64,000 nucleotides of DNA from Aspidiotus rigidus (Eukaryota > Arthropoda > Insecta > Hemiptera > Diaspididae): positions 310,001-374,000 of the forward strand of contig JAVHKY010000049.1 of the NCBI GenBank assembly GCA_035079385.1, in the 5' to 3' direction. The notes under the pieces are model-generated. The model ran no database searches. It was not told where the DNA came from and worked only from the letters and a program-made list of their open reading frames with translations. Both the position numbers and the translations under genes were made by a program. Positions 31,861 to 44,600 of this stretch are shown here, in pieces. Every line of letters starts with the position of its first letter. Position 1 is the first letter of the stretch.

Positions 31861-32469
31861 AAAAACATTTAGACAATCCTGAGGACATTGAAAAATTGGG
31901 AAGTATCATCAAATACTGTTATCAACTCTCGGTACACTGGGTCTGGTACGTATTTTCAATTCTGCTTTGAACAATGAGACCATTTACAAAGCTAAAGAAA
32001 AGGCTAGCAAGAGGTGATAAAGGAAAGAAAGAACTAGAGGAAGCCTTCAAGAAACATGATAGTTGTGAAATCAAGACATTTGGCCGAAGAAGAATTGTAT
32101 GAACAGCGTATGAAATATTGCATAACCCTGAATCAAACACATGATGCATTAATTGTAAAAGTATTGGTATATTGAGAGATACAATATATTAATAATACTT
32201 ATAATAAAATGATTTCATATAAATTGATCTATCGAACATACAAAAGCGGAGGATGAACACAGCTTTCAAAAAACAAGATCAGGAGCAGTTAGAATCAAGT
32301 TGTCTGCTGATGATTTAAAAAGAAACAATGGGAAAGAGCTCTGAGGATAAGAAATAGATTGATAAATGTATCAAAAAGAATAAAGGTCTTATTTTAGAAT
32401 TATTATCACCTGAGCAGTTGAAAATAAATCACAAGGGAGGTTTTCTACTTTTACTTTTTGTCGGCATTG

Positions 32470-32960
32470 GACCTCTAAGCGCTGCCATAAGCGGTAAAGC
32501 AGCTGTAGCAAGTGCGACTGAAGATTGGAAGCATAAAAATGGGGAAGAAAAGGAAACACATAGACATAATATAGAAACGGAAAAGCTTCAAAGCGAAGCC
32601 GGTTTTGTTTTGATGTTTAGAACCATCGGTGAAACAAACTGTAGGGTTGTGAAAGGTGTTGAGAATTTTGTTATGCTGTACCTGGTATTCTGCGTAAAAA
32701 GTTGAAAGACGAGGGAGGAATATGGGGTCGCGAAATATTTTCGGTGGAATGAAGAGCCAAGGAGGGGTTGAGGGAATGACGTGGTTAAGACAGAGGAAGT
32801 TGAAGGGTCGTGCTAGTTGGAGTTCGAAATTGAACCGTAGGTTGGTCCCGGAGTTTTGGTTGTGGTGAGGGTGGAGTATGCGATGGTGGACGGAAATGTG
32901 AGGATATTGCAAGATAGTTGTGAGGATTTGCAGAAACACGTTGGTTAACGTGGTCAAGTT
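32470..32960 (-). pseudogene. I-like LINE remnant, RNase H start
   Basis: The minus-strand frame 32957-32475 contains 'PTVCFTDGSKHQNKTGFA' (about 32640-32590). This is the first catalytic strand of a LINE-type RNase H (TDGS), preceded by a Pro-rich 'STPPWLFIPPKI' spacer as in I-clade elements. The rest of RNase H is scrambled. The upstream part of the same element probably continues at 33855-34130 beyond a later insertion. Confidence 0.6.
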
Positions 32961-32984
32961 GGTTGTTAGTTTGAGGCGTCGATA

Positions 32985-33850
32985 CTGGTGTGGGGGGGGG
33001 GAGGAGCCAGTGTCTGCACAGACTCTTTTAGCGGGACTGGTTCAAAATGCTCCAGTAGCTATTAAAAGACCTCCAAACGGAGAAGATACGTACACTTGGC
33101 TTACCAAGGCCGCGATAAGAGCCTGGAATGAGGAGTGGTCTAATTGCGAAAAGGGCAGATGGACCCAAGAAATTCTACCTGTGGCAAGGGAACATCGGGT
33201 GCCCATTGGCTTTATGTTGGCACAGGCACTGTCAGGCCACGGCACATTTGCTGCCTATTGATTTAGGATCAAAAAGACAGCTTCGGCTGAGTGCGAGTGT
33301 GGAGACAAAAGTTAGACCGCACAACATATTTTCAAAATATGCCCATTGTATGCAAAAAATCGGCCAACACAGTGGGACACTGAAAAAGGAGCAGTAAGAG
33401 AATATCCTACTCAAGTTACCAACGCCTTATGGGATAAGGAAATTGCTTGCCGTAAGATGAATGCCGGCCCAGCAGAGGCATAACCTGTTATGGAACATAG
33501 CGGACAAGCCACGAAAGCAGTAATTAGTTACCATCTAGCCATCCATAGCCTTCAGCATAAGAGTTTCCACTAGCCGTACGCATAAGTTTCTGCAATAGCT
33601 CACATTATCTCACAACAGCAACCCATTTCATCCAAACAATAGCCATTCACAAGTAGGCTTAAGCATAAGAAGAACCCTCAACCCTCTGCTCTCTTTGATA
33701 AACCTTAGGTACATAGAAGAGTAGAGGCTAGTTATAATAGTCTTTCCTACCCGTTGTTGAGCACTGTTCATGTAACTCAGCAGCGGGGTATAGGGAATAA
33801 ACTTCCCACACCGGGAACGACCAGAATGAAAAAAAAAAAAAAAAAAAAAG
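32985..33850 (+). mobile_element. R1-like LINE 3' fragment with poly(A), inserted into an I-like LINE
   Basis: The plus strand encodes the C-terminus of an R1-type polyprotein: 'WLTKAAIRAWNEEWSN' and 'GRWTQEILP' (to about 33180), then 'LAQALSGHGTFAAY' ending at a stop at 33259. In other frames follow 'ECECGDKS', 'QHIFKICPLY' (a broken CCHC zinc motif) and 'NALWDKEI'. About 345 bp of 3' untranslated sequence lead to a run of 21 A (33829-33849). It is strongly 5'-truncated, the classic product of incomplete target-primed reverse transcription. No clear target duplication was found. Confidence 0.75.
33829..33849 (+). other. Poly(A) tail of the inserted LINE
   Basis: 21 consecutive A. AATAAA occurs upstream, near 33796. 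Confidence 0.8.
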
Positions 33851-33854
33851 AAGC

Positions 33855-34130
33855 TATTCTGAGTACAGAATTTTGGATATAGTGTCGTGTAGTTTTTGGT
33901 GAGAGGGGGGTGCGAGACCTTAAATGGGTGAGCTGTAATCGAGGGTGTATCGGATTAAGCTCTGGTAGAGGTGGAGATTTTTTGGTTACATCCTTATTTA
34001 GGGAATTTCAGGACGTTGAGTGCTCGAATGAATCTTGATTTTGTTAGTTTGATGTGGGGATCCCAGAGTGACAGTTGTGGGAATTGAGGCCAAGAACTTT
34101 TGTACTGTTGACTTGTGGGATGGGGTAGTT
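33855..34130 (-). pseudogene. I-like LINE remnant, end of the reverse transcriptase
   Basis: Minus-strand pieces 'LWDPHIKLTKSRFIRALNVL' (about 34060-34000) and 'YIQNSVLRIAS' (about 33890-33853) match the thumb region of I-clade LINEs. There it reads W.PHI....S...LN.L and later IQNS.LR...GA. The trace stops exactly where the plus-strand poly(A) insert ends, which supports one element split in two. Confidence 0.55.
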
Positions 34131-34349
34131 AGCAATGGTGAGAGGGGTACATTTGATGACTATAGCAGTATCAACGCTCGATAAGGAACGCGTTGTCTCG
34201 CAACGATGCGCGGCAACTAAACAAAGTGATTACAAGAAAACGCGACCTCCTATCAAAAAACGGAAAACGGTTTTGAAATCAGCGCGAAAAATACTTCTAG
34301 GAACAACCACTTCAGCAATTTTCGAAAAATTTTTAATTGTTGCCTAGTG

Positions 34350-37300
34350 TTATTTGTCTTTTTCTTCTGCTAATACATCACCTCGTACACCAGCTACCTT
34401 TTCTTCCTTACTTTGTTCTTCTTTACCTTCTTGTACCCTGATGATTTCACAAGAATGACGCAAGAGTTCTACAAGAGCGTTCATTGGCCCAGAATTTATC
34501 AAAGACATAAAACATAATCTTCACTGTCTGCCCACCAGGGAAGAACGTTTTCTCTGATCTTGCGAGGGACGTAGAAAAACCTGCGACTTTATCAACAAAG
34601 TTGGACGAGGAGTTCACGGAACCTGTTTCATGCGGGATGAGTTTGCTTTTGGTATTAGGAATTTATTCGGAAATTGAAAGACGATTTTTCCCTTCGCCCC
34701 AAGGTATAACAAATGGGAAGAAGAGGGAAAATATTCTTTACGTTCCTAATTGAATTAAAGCCTCGTCAAGGTCAAAAAGCTGCCAGAATGTAGCCATTAT
34801 TAGAAGAAAAGATGAATATTTGGAACAGGTTCCTTGTTATGAAAAATGTTAAGTCCGATCCAAAAAATACATCTTAGGGTTTGATTTTATTTGCGTTAAT
34901 TATAAAGTGAGAATATTTTATCCCTTCCAAGTCATTCTGGGGTCTCCTTCTTATTGGAGATTCTAGATTTTGGATTCATGAGAAAGGAAAATCTGAATAA
35001 CAAAGAAGCTATTACGAATTAGGTCGCGATTTTATAATTGATAGATTCATTTTCATTATGATTACCGTCGTGGTTTATCATTTCTATATTCCATTACTTT
35101 TGAGAACAAACGTTCCTTTTTCAAATCGGGAAGAGTACCGTAATCCTTGGGAATTGACATAGGTAATTGTGGTATGATTAAAACAAGACACTTCATCAAT
35201 CTTGAAACAGTGTCACTAGGGAAGGTCCACAGTGGGCTGAAACACAGCATCGAGTTTTTCTTGACCGATACACGTGACTTTTTCCCCTTAGTGGTACGAT
35301 CTTTTGCCCCGACATTCTGCGGTATAAAATGAAAACAAGTCAACTTCGTACCATTGGACGATTTTGGAAAAGGGTTTTTCGCAGTCAGGCGTGTACGCAA
35401 TTCTATTCAAAAGAGATGGATTGGCTTTGTTGACGTGACCCATCCTGCGAAAAGTCGAATATCATTTCGCATGTATTCCAGGCTGTTATTCTCGCACGGT
35501 TCACTAATCGAGTATAGGAAATGGTTGAATACGTAAATGCATTCTTAAAATAATAATTTTCAGAAAAATGTCGCGTCGCCTTTTCTTCCTACGTATTATT
35601 ATAAAAATCTAATACGGGGCGCAATGCTCTCTTTTATGGTCGCGTATACTCGCATCATATATACGATAGCGTGTTATAATATTCGGTATAAATTATCGAG
35701 AAAATAGAAAGAAAGGAAGAATATAATGCGGTACGTACAGATAGAGCCACAAAAAAGGGAGAGAAAAAAAGAAGAGAAAAGAATGAAAAATGGGAAATAG
35801 TTGCGTGTGTAACCGACATAATCGGCGGCGAATTTATTACACCAGGAAACGTGTTTATACGTATAAAAATTTCATTCGATGATAATAATGAAAACAACCA
35901 TCGCGTAATCGTATTTTCTATTGAGAAAATTGAAAGTTTTCTTTTTCTTTTTTCTCTTCATACACCATTGTTACTGGTAATTTCAATTAACGCAATTTAC
36001 AAAGAAACCATATTCCGAATCGTTCGTTAAATTAAATCGAATCGCTATAAAATCAAAATGGATTTTATTTTATCGAAGCTTGTTGACATTTCAATTTCGA
36101 GTCTCCCTCACCTCTTCGCCGCGCCGTAGTTGATTAGGATGCTTTGACTCATCAATGGCTTTCTGAGTTGATTTCCTGTGCAGACGTATAAAGCGCGCTC
36201 AAAATGATCATCGAATCTTTTGAGTCGAGACAATTCTTGTAAGTACACATAGATTACAGTTCCGAATTTCTTTAGGTCTTCCGTCTAATAGCTGCATCTG
36301 TAACTGGAAAGTCATAAATTTTCCGAATCCCACAGCTCCGTACGTGTGGAGGTCTAGAAACTTTGTCAATAAATTGGTACGTAAGTAGGTCAAGAGGGAA
36401 CAAAAATTGTAATTCAATTTTTTTATTTGAAGAAGATTGATATCAATACCCAGTCGGTACAATTATATAATTGAATTTTAGGCACGAGAAAACATCAGAA
36501 GTTGATACATACCAAATTTTAAAATTGAAGAATAAAAACAGAAAACGATGATGTCAGTAGTAGGTACCGTTCAAGTACGTACGTATCAAATGCTGAGAAT
36601 GAATTGGTGGTCGATACGAAACTTTGTTAATGAAAAGTTACCACACATGTGAACTAAACGCGATCAATCATTCTCTAAATTCTCGCAACCATTCATTAAG
36701 TCATTTACCGTGGTTAGTTTCAGAGCATTTCTATTCTGTCTTGAATTTTTTCCACCCTTTTTTTTTTTTTTCTGTTACCTCGGAATAACAACCATTCTCT
36801 ACATCAGTAGCTATTTTGATGTATCGCCTCTTTTTTAGTTCTTGTTTGCCCTGAAGTTAACATAACTAGGTTTTCCATCAACCTATAGTTGACACCTTTT
36901 GACGAATTGGTCTAATCGGTAAATTCGTTAATTTCGATTTTCTTATTCGATAGCTGCAGCCGAAGTGTATTAACTGATGAATTATTTATTCGTACTCAAT
37001 AATTGACCTTATTTGCATCTAATTTTTGTTTTAGAAATAATCTCGTACAATCAGCTATCCGCGGTCTACTATGAAAGGTCTTACGTGCCCGTGGAACATC
37101 ATCTTAGTATTTGTTTGTAAGTATGATCTTCATGATTTAGTTTCGATGAAATGTACGTATTTTGTACGTTCTCAACAGCCTGAAAAGACCAATTACATGA
37201 CAATCCACAATCCGATCTTCGAGTTCAGATCGAAGCGCGTCATGTATAATCGAAATAATTTGTTATAATATGATATGCGTATCTGGTAATCCCCTGCGCT

Positions 37301-37780
37301 GTATCATTATGTTACTTATTGAGGTGTAGCCCAGATGACATAGATTGCTGAGCACACTAATATTCTACCTGGAAATGCAGACTGTACAGTTGTTGCAGCT
37401 GTTCCTTCGTCTTGTCCATACGACCATACTGACATCAAAAACGACGGCACGGCGTCCCGACGTGCGTTGCTCAAAGAAGGTTACTTTATTCGCGGTACCG
37501 TCAAGCTATTTCAATTTGAGTGGATCTTTTGGTATAATACCTATTTAGTCAAACACCTTCCTCTTCGCAGCCATTGTCATACTCAATGATGTCCTCGTAA
37601 AGCTTGAAACTCGTCGAAAAACTTTTACGAAAAACCGTTGCAGTTGTGTTAGTATAAGGTAATACCTATAAGACAGATACATTCTTTTGGAAAAATTGTC
37701 ACCCTTATGACGTGATCACTGACCTTGACTTAATCGAGGAAACTGAAAATTATTTACCCTGGGCATAATATCGCTTGTGT
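34350..37780. other. No gene or element recognised
   Basis: AT-rich. The 112-residue minus-strand open frame at 35062-35400 has no domain I recognise. A T-run lies near 36765. No terminal repeats or tandem arrays were noticed. Confidence 0.5.
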
Positions 37781-37799
37781 GTCGCATGTGCAGCACCAC

Positions 37800-40187
37800 C
37801 CGTCATCCATTATGGAGTAGGTGCGAGTTGCGTATGCATTTAATATTGTTTCCTCCAACACCGGAATCGACCCTTTCGGGCATAACTTCAGTGAAGGAGG
37901 AATCTCCTTGGCGAACGCCCTCTTCTACTCGGCAACTGCCAAGTTGCTTTGGCAACCGCCAAGCTGCAGTGCCCCCCCTGGCACGCACAAAAACATAAGA
38001 ACACTCACAACAACAAACACCACCACACTACACAATGTCACTGTTGGAGTTTCTTCATCTTCTTCCCTTTTCAAGGAAGGTCTTGGTCCTCTTCTTCCTG
38101 CAGATCTGGATGTTGATGGTACACAGGTGTTGAGTAGGCCATAGCGTGGTTCTGCATTTGCCTATTCCATTCCTGGTCCATCTTCCTCTTCATGATGGTG
38201 GCCGCAAATGGAGACACCTGGTTCCATGCTTCTTCGGAACCTAGCATGGTGGGTACCAGGCTACTCGGGTTGAGCGCTTCATCTACCCCGATCTCTTGGA
38301 GAGACCGACTAAGCTCGTCCCGCTCACGCCTCCACGCCTCACACTCAAATAAGGTGTGTTGTGGTCCATCATCCCGCCCTTGGTTACAGTGCGAACACGT
38401 TGCCTGCTCAACTTTCCTTAACTTCTCATAAAGGTACTTGTTGAAGCAGCCATGGCCGCTTAACACCTGCGTCAGGTGGAATTTCAGCTGACCATGGTTT
38501 CGGTTCATCCACTCATCAAGGTCGCGTATTAGCACACGGGTTGTCCATGTACCCAGCTCACTCTGGGCAATTCTTGCTTTCCACTTTGCAAGCAAGGAGC
38601 GCCTGGCCTCCTGCTTGACCCGTAAAGCTCCTTGGTTGGTCGTCGTTCTCTTCTTTGCTTCGAACACCACCGCTCTCTCCTCAGCAAGGAGCTTGATTGG
38701 TGGTGAACGTGCTAATACACAAAGAGCCTCCGTCGAGACAGTGCGATAGGCACTAACACACCTTAGCGCAGCTCTTCGTTGGATCTTTACCATCTCTCTT
38801 CTTCGGTATGGTATCTTCATGCAGTCGGCCCATACTGGCGCACCATATAGGAGGATCGACAAGGTGGTGCTCATCATGATCCTTCTCCTTGCTTCTCTCG
38901 GTCCTCCCAGGTTCCTCATAAGGCGGCTCAGATATCCAACTACCCGGCCCGCCTTTTCCGCTGCCATCAGGAAATGGTGCCTGAAGCTCAGCGTTGAGTC
39001 AAACCAGATGCCCAGGTATTTCATTTGCTTCTTGATTCCAATTTCCACACCTCGCAGGCGAAAGGTGGGTGGCTTGAACTTCCGACGGGTCGTGAATAAA
39101 ATGGCCTCCGTCTTACTTGCTGCTAGTTCAAGTCCAGCTGACTCGATCCAACGCGTCACATCCTCTAGGGCCCGGTTTACTCTGCTCTCCACCGCTACAG
39201 TTGTTTCAGGGGTGCACACCACCAGGGTGTCATCCGCATAGCAGATAAGCTTAGCCCCCGGTGGCAGCTTCACCTTAAAGATTCCGTTAAATGCGACGCA
39301 CCACAAAAGCGGCCCAAGGACCGACCCCTGCGGCACCCCACAAGTAACAGGTCGCTTTACTGTACCAGCAGACGTCTCTGCTTGGATTTCACGGCAGCTA
39401 AGATAGCTGCTGATCGTTCCTGAGCAGGTATGCGGGCACTCCTGCACTCACGAGAGCTTCCAATATCATCTTCCATGGAATTGAATTGAACGCATTTCTT
39501 ATGTCGAGGCTGACGGCTGCGTAAAACTGACGCATATCAATTGCTGACTTGGCTATCCTCTTCAGCCGGATCCCAGCATCTGATGTGCAGCGTCCAGTTT
39601 GAAAACCGTACTGGCTATCAGAGATTATATCTCTTTCCTTCAGATAGCTCTCCAAACGATTGGCTATCACTCTTTCTAGAAGTTTCCCAACATTGTCTAG
39701 CAGACAAAGTGGACGATAAGAGGATGGTAGACCAAGTGGTTTATCCTTCTTATCGATCAACGCTAGCCTGGCTTTCTTCCATCGCACAGGGAACAGTCTC
39801 CCAACAATTGCCGCATTGAATGTATCAACAAGCAGTGCTGGGTCAACTAAATGTGTGGCGCTCCAGACTGGATTTGGAATCTCATCCGGGCCCGGAGCCT
39901 TCCAATACTTACCCCGCAGTCTATTGACTGCTGCATCAACCTCCTCGGTGCCTAGGAGGGATATCTTCTACTATTGGTAGCGTTACCATTGGTGGTGGCT
40001 GCTGTGGGAACAAGCCATCAATGATTTGACCCACAACATCCGGCTCCATTCGCTGGGCATAATATAACTTCATCAGTAATCTTGGCCTGACAGAGCCTGT
40101 GTATGTAGAAGGAGTGGAATGAGCTAGTTGGCCTAAGATTGAGGATATACAGCCCCTAACGTACTGCACTAGTTAGGATTTCAGTCG
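37800..40187 (-). mobile_element. R1-like LINE, 5'-truncated
   Basis: Minus-strand non-LTR element. It keeps the whole RT and C-terminal domain plus about 270 bp of 3' untranslated sequence, but has no endonuclease. It abuts an I-like LINE at about 40187. The sequence is rather well preserved, with one clear frameshift and one other likely break. No poly(A) is visible at the 3' side, so its 3' limit is approximate. Confidence 0.75.
38071..40169 (-). pseudogene. R1-like reverse transcriptase polyprotein
   Basis: The RT enters at about 39900 with 'KAPGPDEIPNPVW' and continues 'SSYRPLCLLDNVGKLLE' and 'VSLDIRNAFNSIPW'. A frameshift near 39420 moves the frame to 39447-38071 (458 residues), which holds 'GVPQGSVLGPLLW' (residue 37), 'ICYADDTLVV' (68), the thumb, and the R1-typical C-terminus 'LTQVLSGHGCFNKYL'. 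The zinc-knuckle pattern C-x2-C-x9-H-x4-C follows ('CSHCNQGRDDGPQHTLFEC'). The YADD active site is intact. The part upstream of 39936 ('YVRGCISSILGQL', 40169-39936) is in another frame, so a second break lies near 39940. Confidence 0.85.
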
Positions 40188-40189
40188 TG

Positions 40190-41672
40190 ATCATGTTATC
40201 GATGACCAGACGGTACCCAAGGCGTGAGCAGGACTAGAACGGAAGTCGAAAGTTGAAAGGAATTTTGTTCAAAAGCTTGCCGACTTTTCCAGACAGAGGT
40301 CGGTAGTTGATCATAGTCTTCATTCTTGACTATAAGAACTTGGAAGTTGGAAGTCAGAAGTCGATAAGAAGTCAGAAAGTGGAAGTGGAAGTTGAAGAGA
40401 ACTTTCTTCAGAAGTTCAAAAGAAGGTGTCCACAGGGCGTTGGGAATTCTACATAGGATTACCATTGAAGGTACGGGAAGATGTTTTAGCATTTCATAAG
40501 AAATGCAGTCGATACCAGGTGCAGTGTTTTCCTTGTTGTGAAGGCTGTTTGTGAGTTCTTCCAGGAGAAAAGAATGCCCCAACCAATGGGAAGAACACGG
40601 AATAGTTTCCTGTGTGGTGACTTCCTCGAAAGAGGGAGGATAAGCTGGATTGATTGAAGAGAGAAAAGTGTCTGTTCGTTCCCTAGAGGGGGTGCACGAA
40701 ATAGAGTTGTTAAGCCTGTATCTGAGAGCTTTGGCTTTGTTCCATATTTCAGACAGAGGGGTTTTTCTATTAAAAGACAGAGTAAAGGATTGCCAAGAAT
40801 CTTTACGAGCTATTTTGAAGGTTTTTTTAGCTAAAGCATTCATTCGGTGTAGTTCAATGTAATTTTGTTCGCTTGGGTCATATTTAAAAGCTCGGAGGGC
40901 TTTGCGTCGATCTCGAACAGCTGTTTGACACTGGTTATTCCACCAGATAGGTGGGGAACGTTTAATGCTTGGAGTTGTGGTCGGATTTTTGCGTGGAGGA
41001 GCCGAATTTTTCAATGCTAAAGTTATGCAAGACGTGAAGGCTTCATAAGCTTCAAGAGTTTGAGTCTCAATGCTTGTAATGTTTGTTATATACGTTGTAG
41101 ATAGTGACGAAAATTTAGACCAGTCCAACTCTTTTAGATTAAGGTCATGAAAAATCTTGTGAGAGTTTGATAAATGGAGAGGAGAAGTATCTTGAAGAAT
41201 GTTTTGGTGGAGCTGAATAAGAGCTGGCTGGTGATCACTACCTGAAAGATCAGGGATAACTCGCCAGTTCACCGGTATTGATTATAGAATAAGAGTTAGT
41301 ATTGAGTAAGACGTCTTCAAGAAGTTGACCGTTATTGTTGTAGCCGGAATTACCCCAAAGTGGGGAATAGGTGTTGAAATCACTTGTTGTGATGTCCAAA
41401 TTGTGTTGAACGTCAAGAAGATTTTCTAGTTGTTGAGAAGTGATAGTAGCTGAAGGGGGGATATACACCCTACCCAATGTAAGAATTCTGCTTTGGAGGT
41501 GTACTTGAACAGCGATAAATGATGAAGTAGTGTTGTCAATCAAAGGTACAGGATAAGTAATGTGTGCGTTAGAGTGTAGGTCATTCCGTACCAAAATCAT
41601 CGATTCAAATTTATGTACAATGTTAGGAGAATTGGATTTCATTTGACAGAATTGTCTACACAAATGAAGAAC
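40190..41672 (-). mobile_element. I-like LINE fragment, truncated at both ends
   Basis: Minus strand. The start of the endonuclease is missing, and the RT stops soon after its first motifs, where the R1-like element begins at about 40187. So its 3' half is absent. Either the R1-like element inserted here and the rest was lost, or the two were joined by a deletion. Confidence 0.7.
40196..41663 (-). pseudogene. I-like endonuclease/reverse transcriptase fragment
   Basis: The frame 41663-41250 gives the C-terminal half of an APE-type endonuclease ('LGRVYIPPSATITSQQLENLL', then 'DFNTYSPLWG'). After a frameshift near 41260 the frame 41272-40196 carries the last endonuclease motif 'SGSDHQPALIQL' at residue 10, and a linker with 'PPIWWNNQCQTAVRDRRKA'. 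RT entry follows with 'NTAPGIDCISYEMLKHLP' near residue 250. The final 80 residues become low-complexity (Ser/Phe/Leu-rich), reflecting AAGT/GAAG repeats at about 40230-40400. Catalytic RT motifs are absent, so it is inactive. Confidence 0.8.
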
Positions 41673-41689
41673 TTTTGGAAAAAAGGTAT

Positions 41690-44600
41690 CTGCTTGATGA
41701 TGAAAAGAACAAATATCTTTCGTGAGCGAGCTATTCAGTACTTGAGCATAATAATTTTCATGGAATCGCCCGCCGGAATTTTTCGTAGTTCAAACCGACT
41801 CTCGTTTCAAACGAATTTTCTCGTTGAAGACTCGGAATCGACAAGAAAAATTTTCCCCTTCATACAGGATTTTAAATTCATTCCTGTTTTACCCAAATTG
41901 ATGCTCTAGCCCGACTAAGCGATGCTGAAAAAAGGAAAAGCATTTGCCCATTTTACCCGATATTTTGAAAAACTTTTTTCTTAATGATACTTCAGGAGTT
42001 GAGTAAGTGTGCACTGCACTGCGATGTTATGTCGAAGAAGGCTCTGATTTCTCATTAGGCGAACTTCGTAACGTAAATTGTCTTTCTGCGATATCTTCGT
42101 TCTAGTTTCTTTACTTCGATTCAATTCTTAGGAACCTTTTGAAATATATTTGTACTATAGCACTTTCATCATGAATGACCAGCGAGGAAGAAGCCGACGA
42201 GAAGAGAAGTAAAGGGTTGCAATTTAGTGAATTGTACGCTGGTTACTCATCTCGAGTAAAGCGACGAATAGGATACGAACGAGAGACAAAATGGCGACGA
42301 TATAATAAAAGGAATAAAAAGAAGGAAATCAAATTTAATATTAGTAATGGGGAGGAACTTTCCCAGGCAAATGCAATATTAACGAATTAAAGTTTCCAAA
42401 CAATCTCAAAATCTGGCTGTATGCTTCCTCTAATACAGAAAGTGCACACGATTCTTCAAAATTTTAAATTTTTTCTCGCGTACCGCGTATTTTATCGAGA
42501 AGGAACGTTAAATACATAAGTAAAAGGAAAATTCTCGCGTCTACCAAGATTATACCGAAGAAAATGTCAATAGCGAATACGCATTAGAAGTGTACGTGAC
42601 GTTCACAAATATAAGAATGAAATTACAAATATTACTATGACATTATGAAGTACAATGAGCGTGCACTTCACGCCAGCCAAAAAAACTCCCCCAAAAAAGA
42701 ATAGAAACACGGTCATAAAGTGCTCCATAATTTTAAAGCCAGTGGGAAAAAGAATCATTTTATAAAAATGTGTGAAAATATACTTCATCTCGCCCTCGCC
42801 TCTGTCGCGTCGTTCTCTCTAAGACGAAGAAACGTCGGAAGAAGAAAAAAATTATAGTAGAGCGCTATATAACGTCTTCTCGAATACGTTCTCGCTGGGA
42901 CACGAGGAAAGGGTTTCTTTTTTTTCGGTAAAATTTCCTCTTATTCTCTGTAATAATTTCTATTTTATGCGGGTCTCATCGCCATCGAACCAACAACGAA
43001 TAATTGCATCGCGACTTCAGCCTATTTAGATACTCATTCTGCATTATTTAACGGGAAGAGGGATTTTTTTTTTTTTTTTTTTCCAAATCGCTCCTAGTTT
43101 TTCGTTCCCGCTCTCGCTCATTCACTCCGAAACGACTACGTCAACGAGTTGAAATATCCGAAGAAGAGGATTTGGAACAACTGACTGTTTTTGGACCACG
43201 CAACGAGCGAAGACAGAGAGCGTATACGTGACATTATGTAATAACGCGATTCGTACATGGTCGGAATTCGAAACTAATTTCGAAATTGGGGGGCCGCGCC
43301 GTTTTAGAACAACCATACGGTAGAACGTGATCCACACTACGCTTCAGTACGCTCGCAGTCAGTCTATTGGTTCTGATGGCGACCGAGCCCGTATCGTAAA
43401 TGGATTTACGTATTCATTGACAGCGGGCCGTGTTCCAAACTAGTGTGTAGCCTTTGAAATTTTTGGCATTCTATAAAATTCTGAAGTACGTACGTATTAC
43501 TCTCGTCTTTTTCGCAGAGAACTTTTCCGCGGGATTGCAACAAGTTATCATCATGCGGGTTACTATTCATTTCAAAAGGCTTGGAACTTATACAATTTCT
43601 TTGTATGGAGATACCTTCATACGTAACTTTACGAGTTAGGGAATTTTTCGTTCGGTGAAAGGAAACTGGAGGAGTTTTCTCCGGTCGGAATGGAGGTCAA
43701 TCGAAAAGAACATCTCGTCTATTTTTGCACCGAGTGCTAAACAAACAGCGGCACCAGTGTGGTCTGGGAATTTATGAGAAGTCTTGATGAAGTTTACTGT
43801 GATTTGAGTTCGGGAAGAATGGTATCATGACACGTGACTCCTAAAAAAAGAAGAAAAAAAAAGTTTTTGGCGAGGTCTTTCTACCTGTGGGTCGGAGGTA
43901 AACACGACCAATGTAAAGGCTGAAAATTCAGAGCTATTGCATCTTCTGTCAGGGTAGTGGAATTGACAATGAGGAAGGTAGATGGACACGTAACGATAGA
44001 TACCGAATTATTACCACAGCACAGCAGTTTATTCGAGATAAATATCAACCCAAAACAAACAAACCGAAGAATTTAGAGCCGAACGTGAAATTTCCAAAAT
44101 ATAAAATAATTAATCATGTAAATTTAGTCGAGTTTAGTTAAAGGTAGGTAAGTCAAAAGAATTGTAAAATAACGAGGGTAAAAAAAAGAACTAAAATAAA
44201 CAATGAATAATATAAAAAGAAGTTAATTTCGAGTTGTGATGTAACAAGAGGGAGAGGAGTAGAGCCTCGTCCTGGTACCCACATAAACTATACTTAATTC
44301 ATGTAACGTAACCTATCGAGACAGCAAGCTAAATCAAATGATCTTGCTTATTCCGGTGAAGCTTTCACATAGTATAGCCATCAGACTACCCACGACCACT
44401 CCAAAGAATACTCAAGACTCTGATCCCAGCCTATCCGTCCGGATAGGACCCAGAGCCAGCTCAGTCGGAAAGCGTGAGTACTCATCAGAGGGAGGGGATA
44501 CCCCGAGGCTAGACCACAAGTCCAGTTCGGCGTCACTTTTAGAGATCACTCAGGCTATGAGAAACGCTAGTTCTAGAGGAGGGTATCGTCGTCGCTGGTT

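Noticed and set aside
35062..35400. 112-codon minus-strand ORF
   Set aside because: No family recognised; isolated in AT-rich DNA and compatible with chance.
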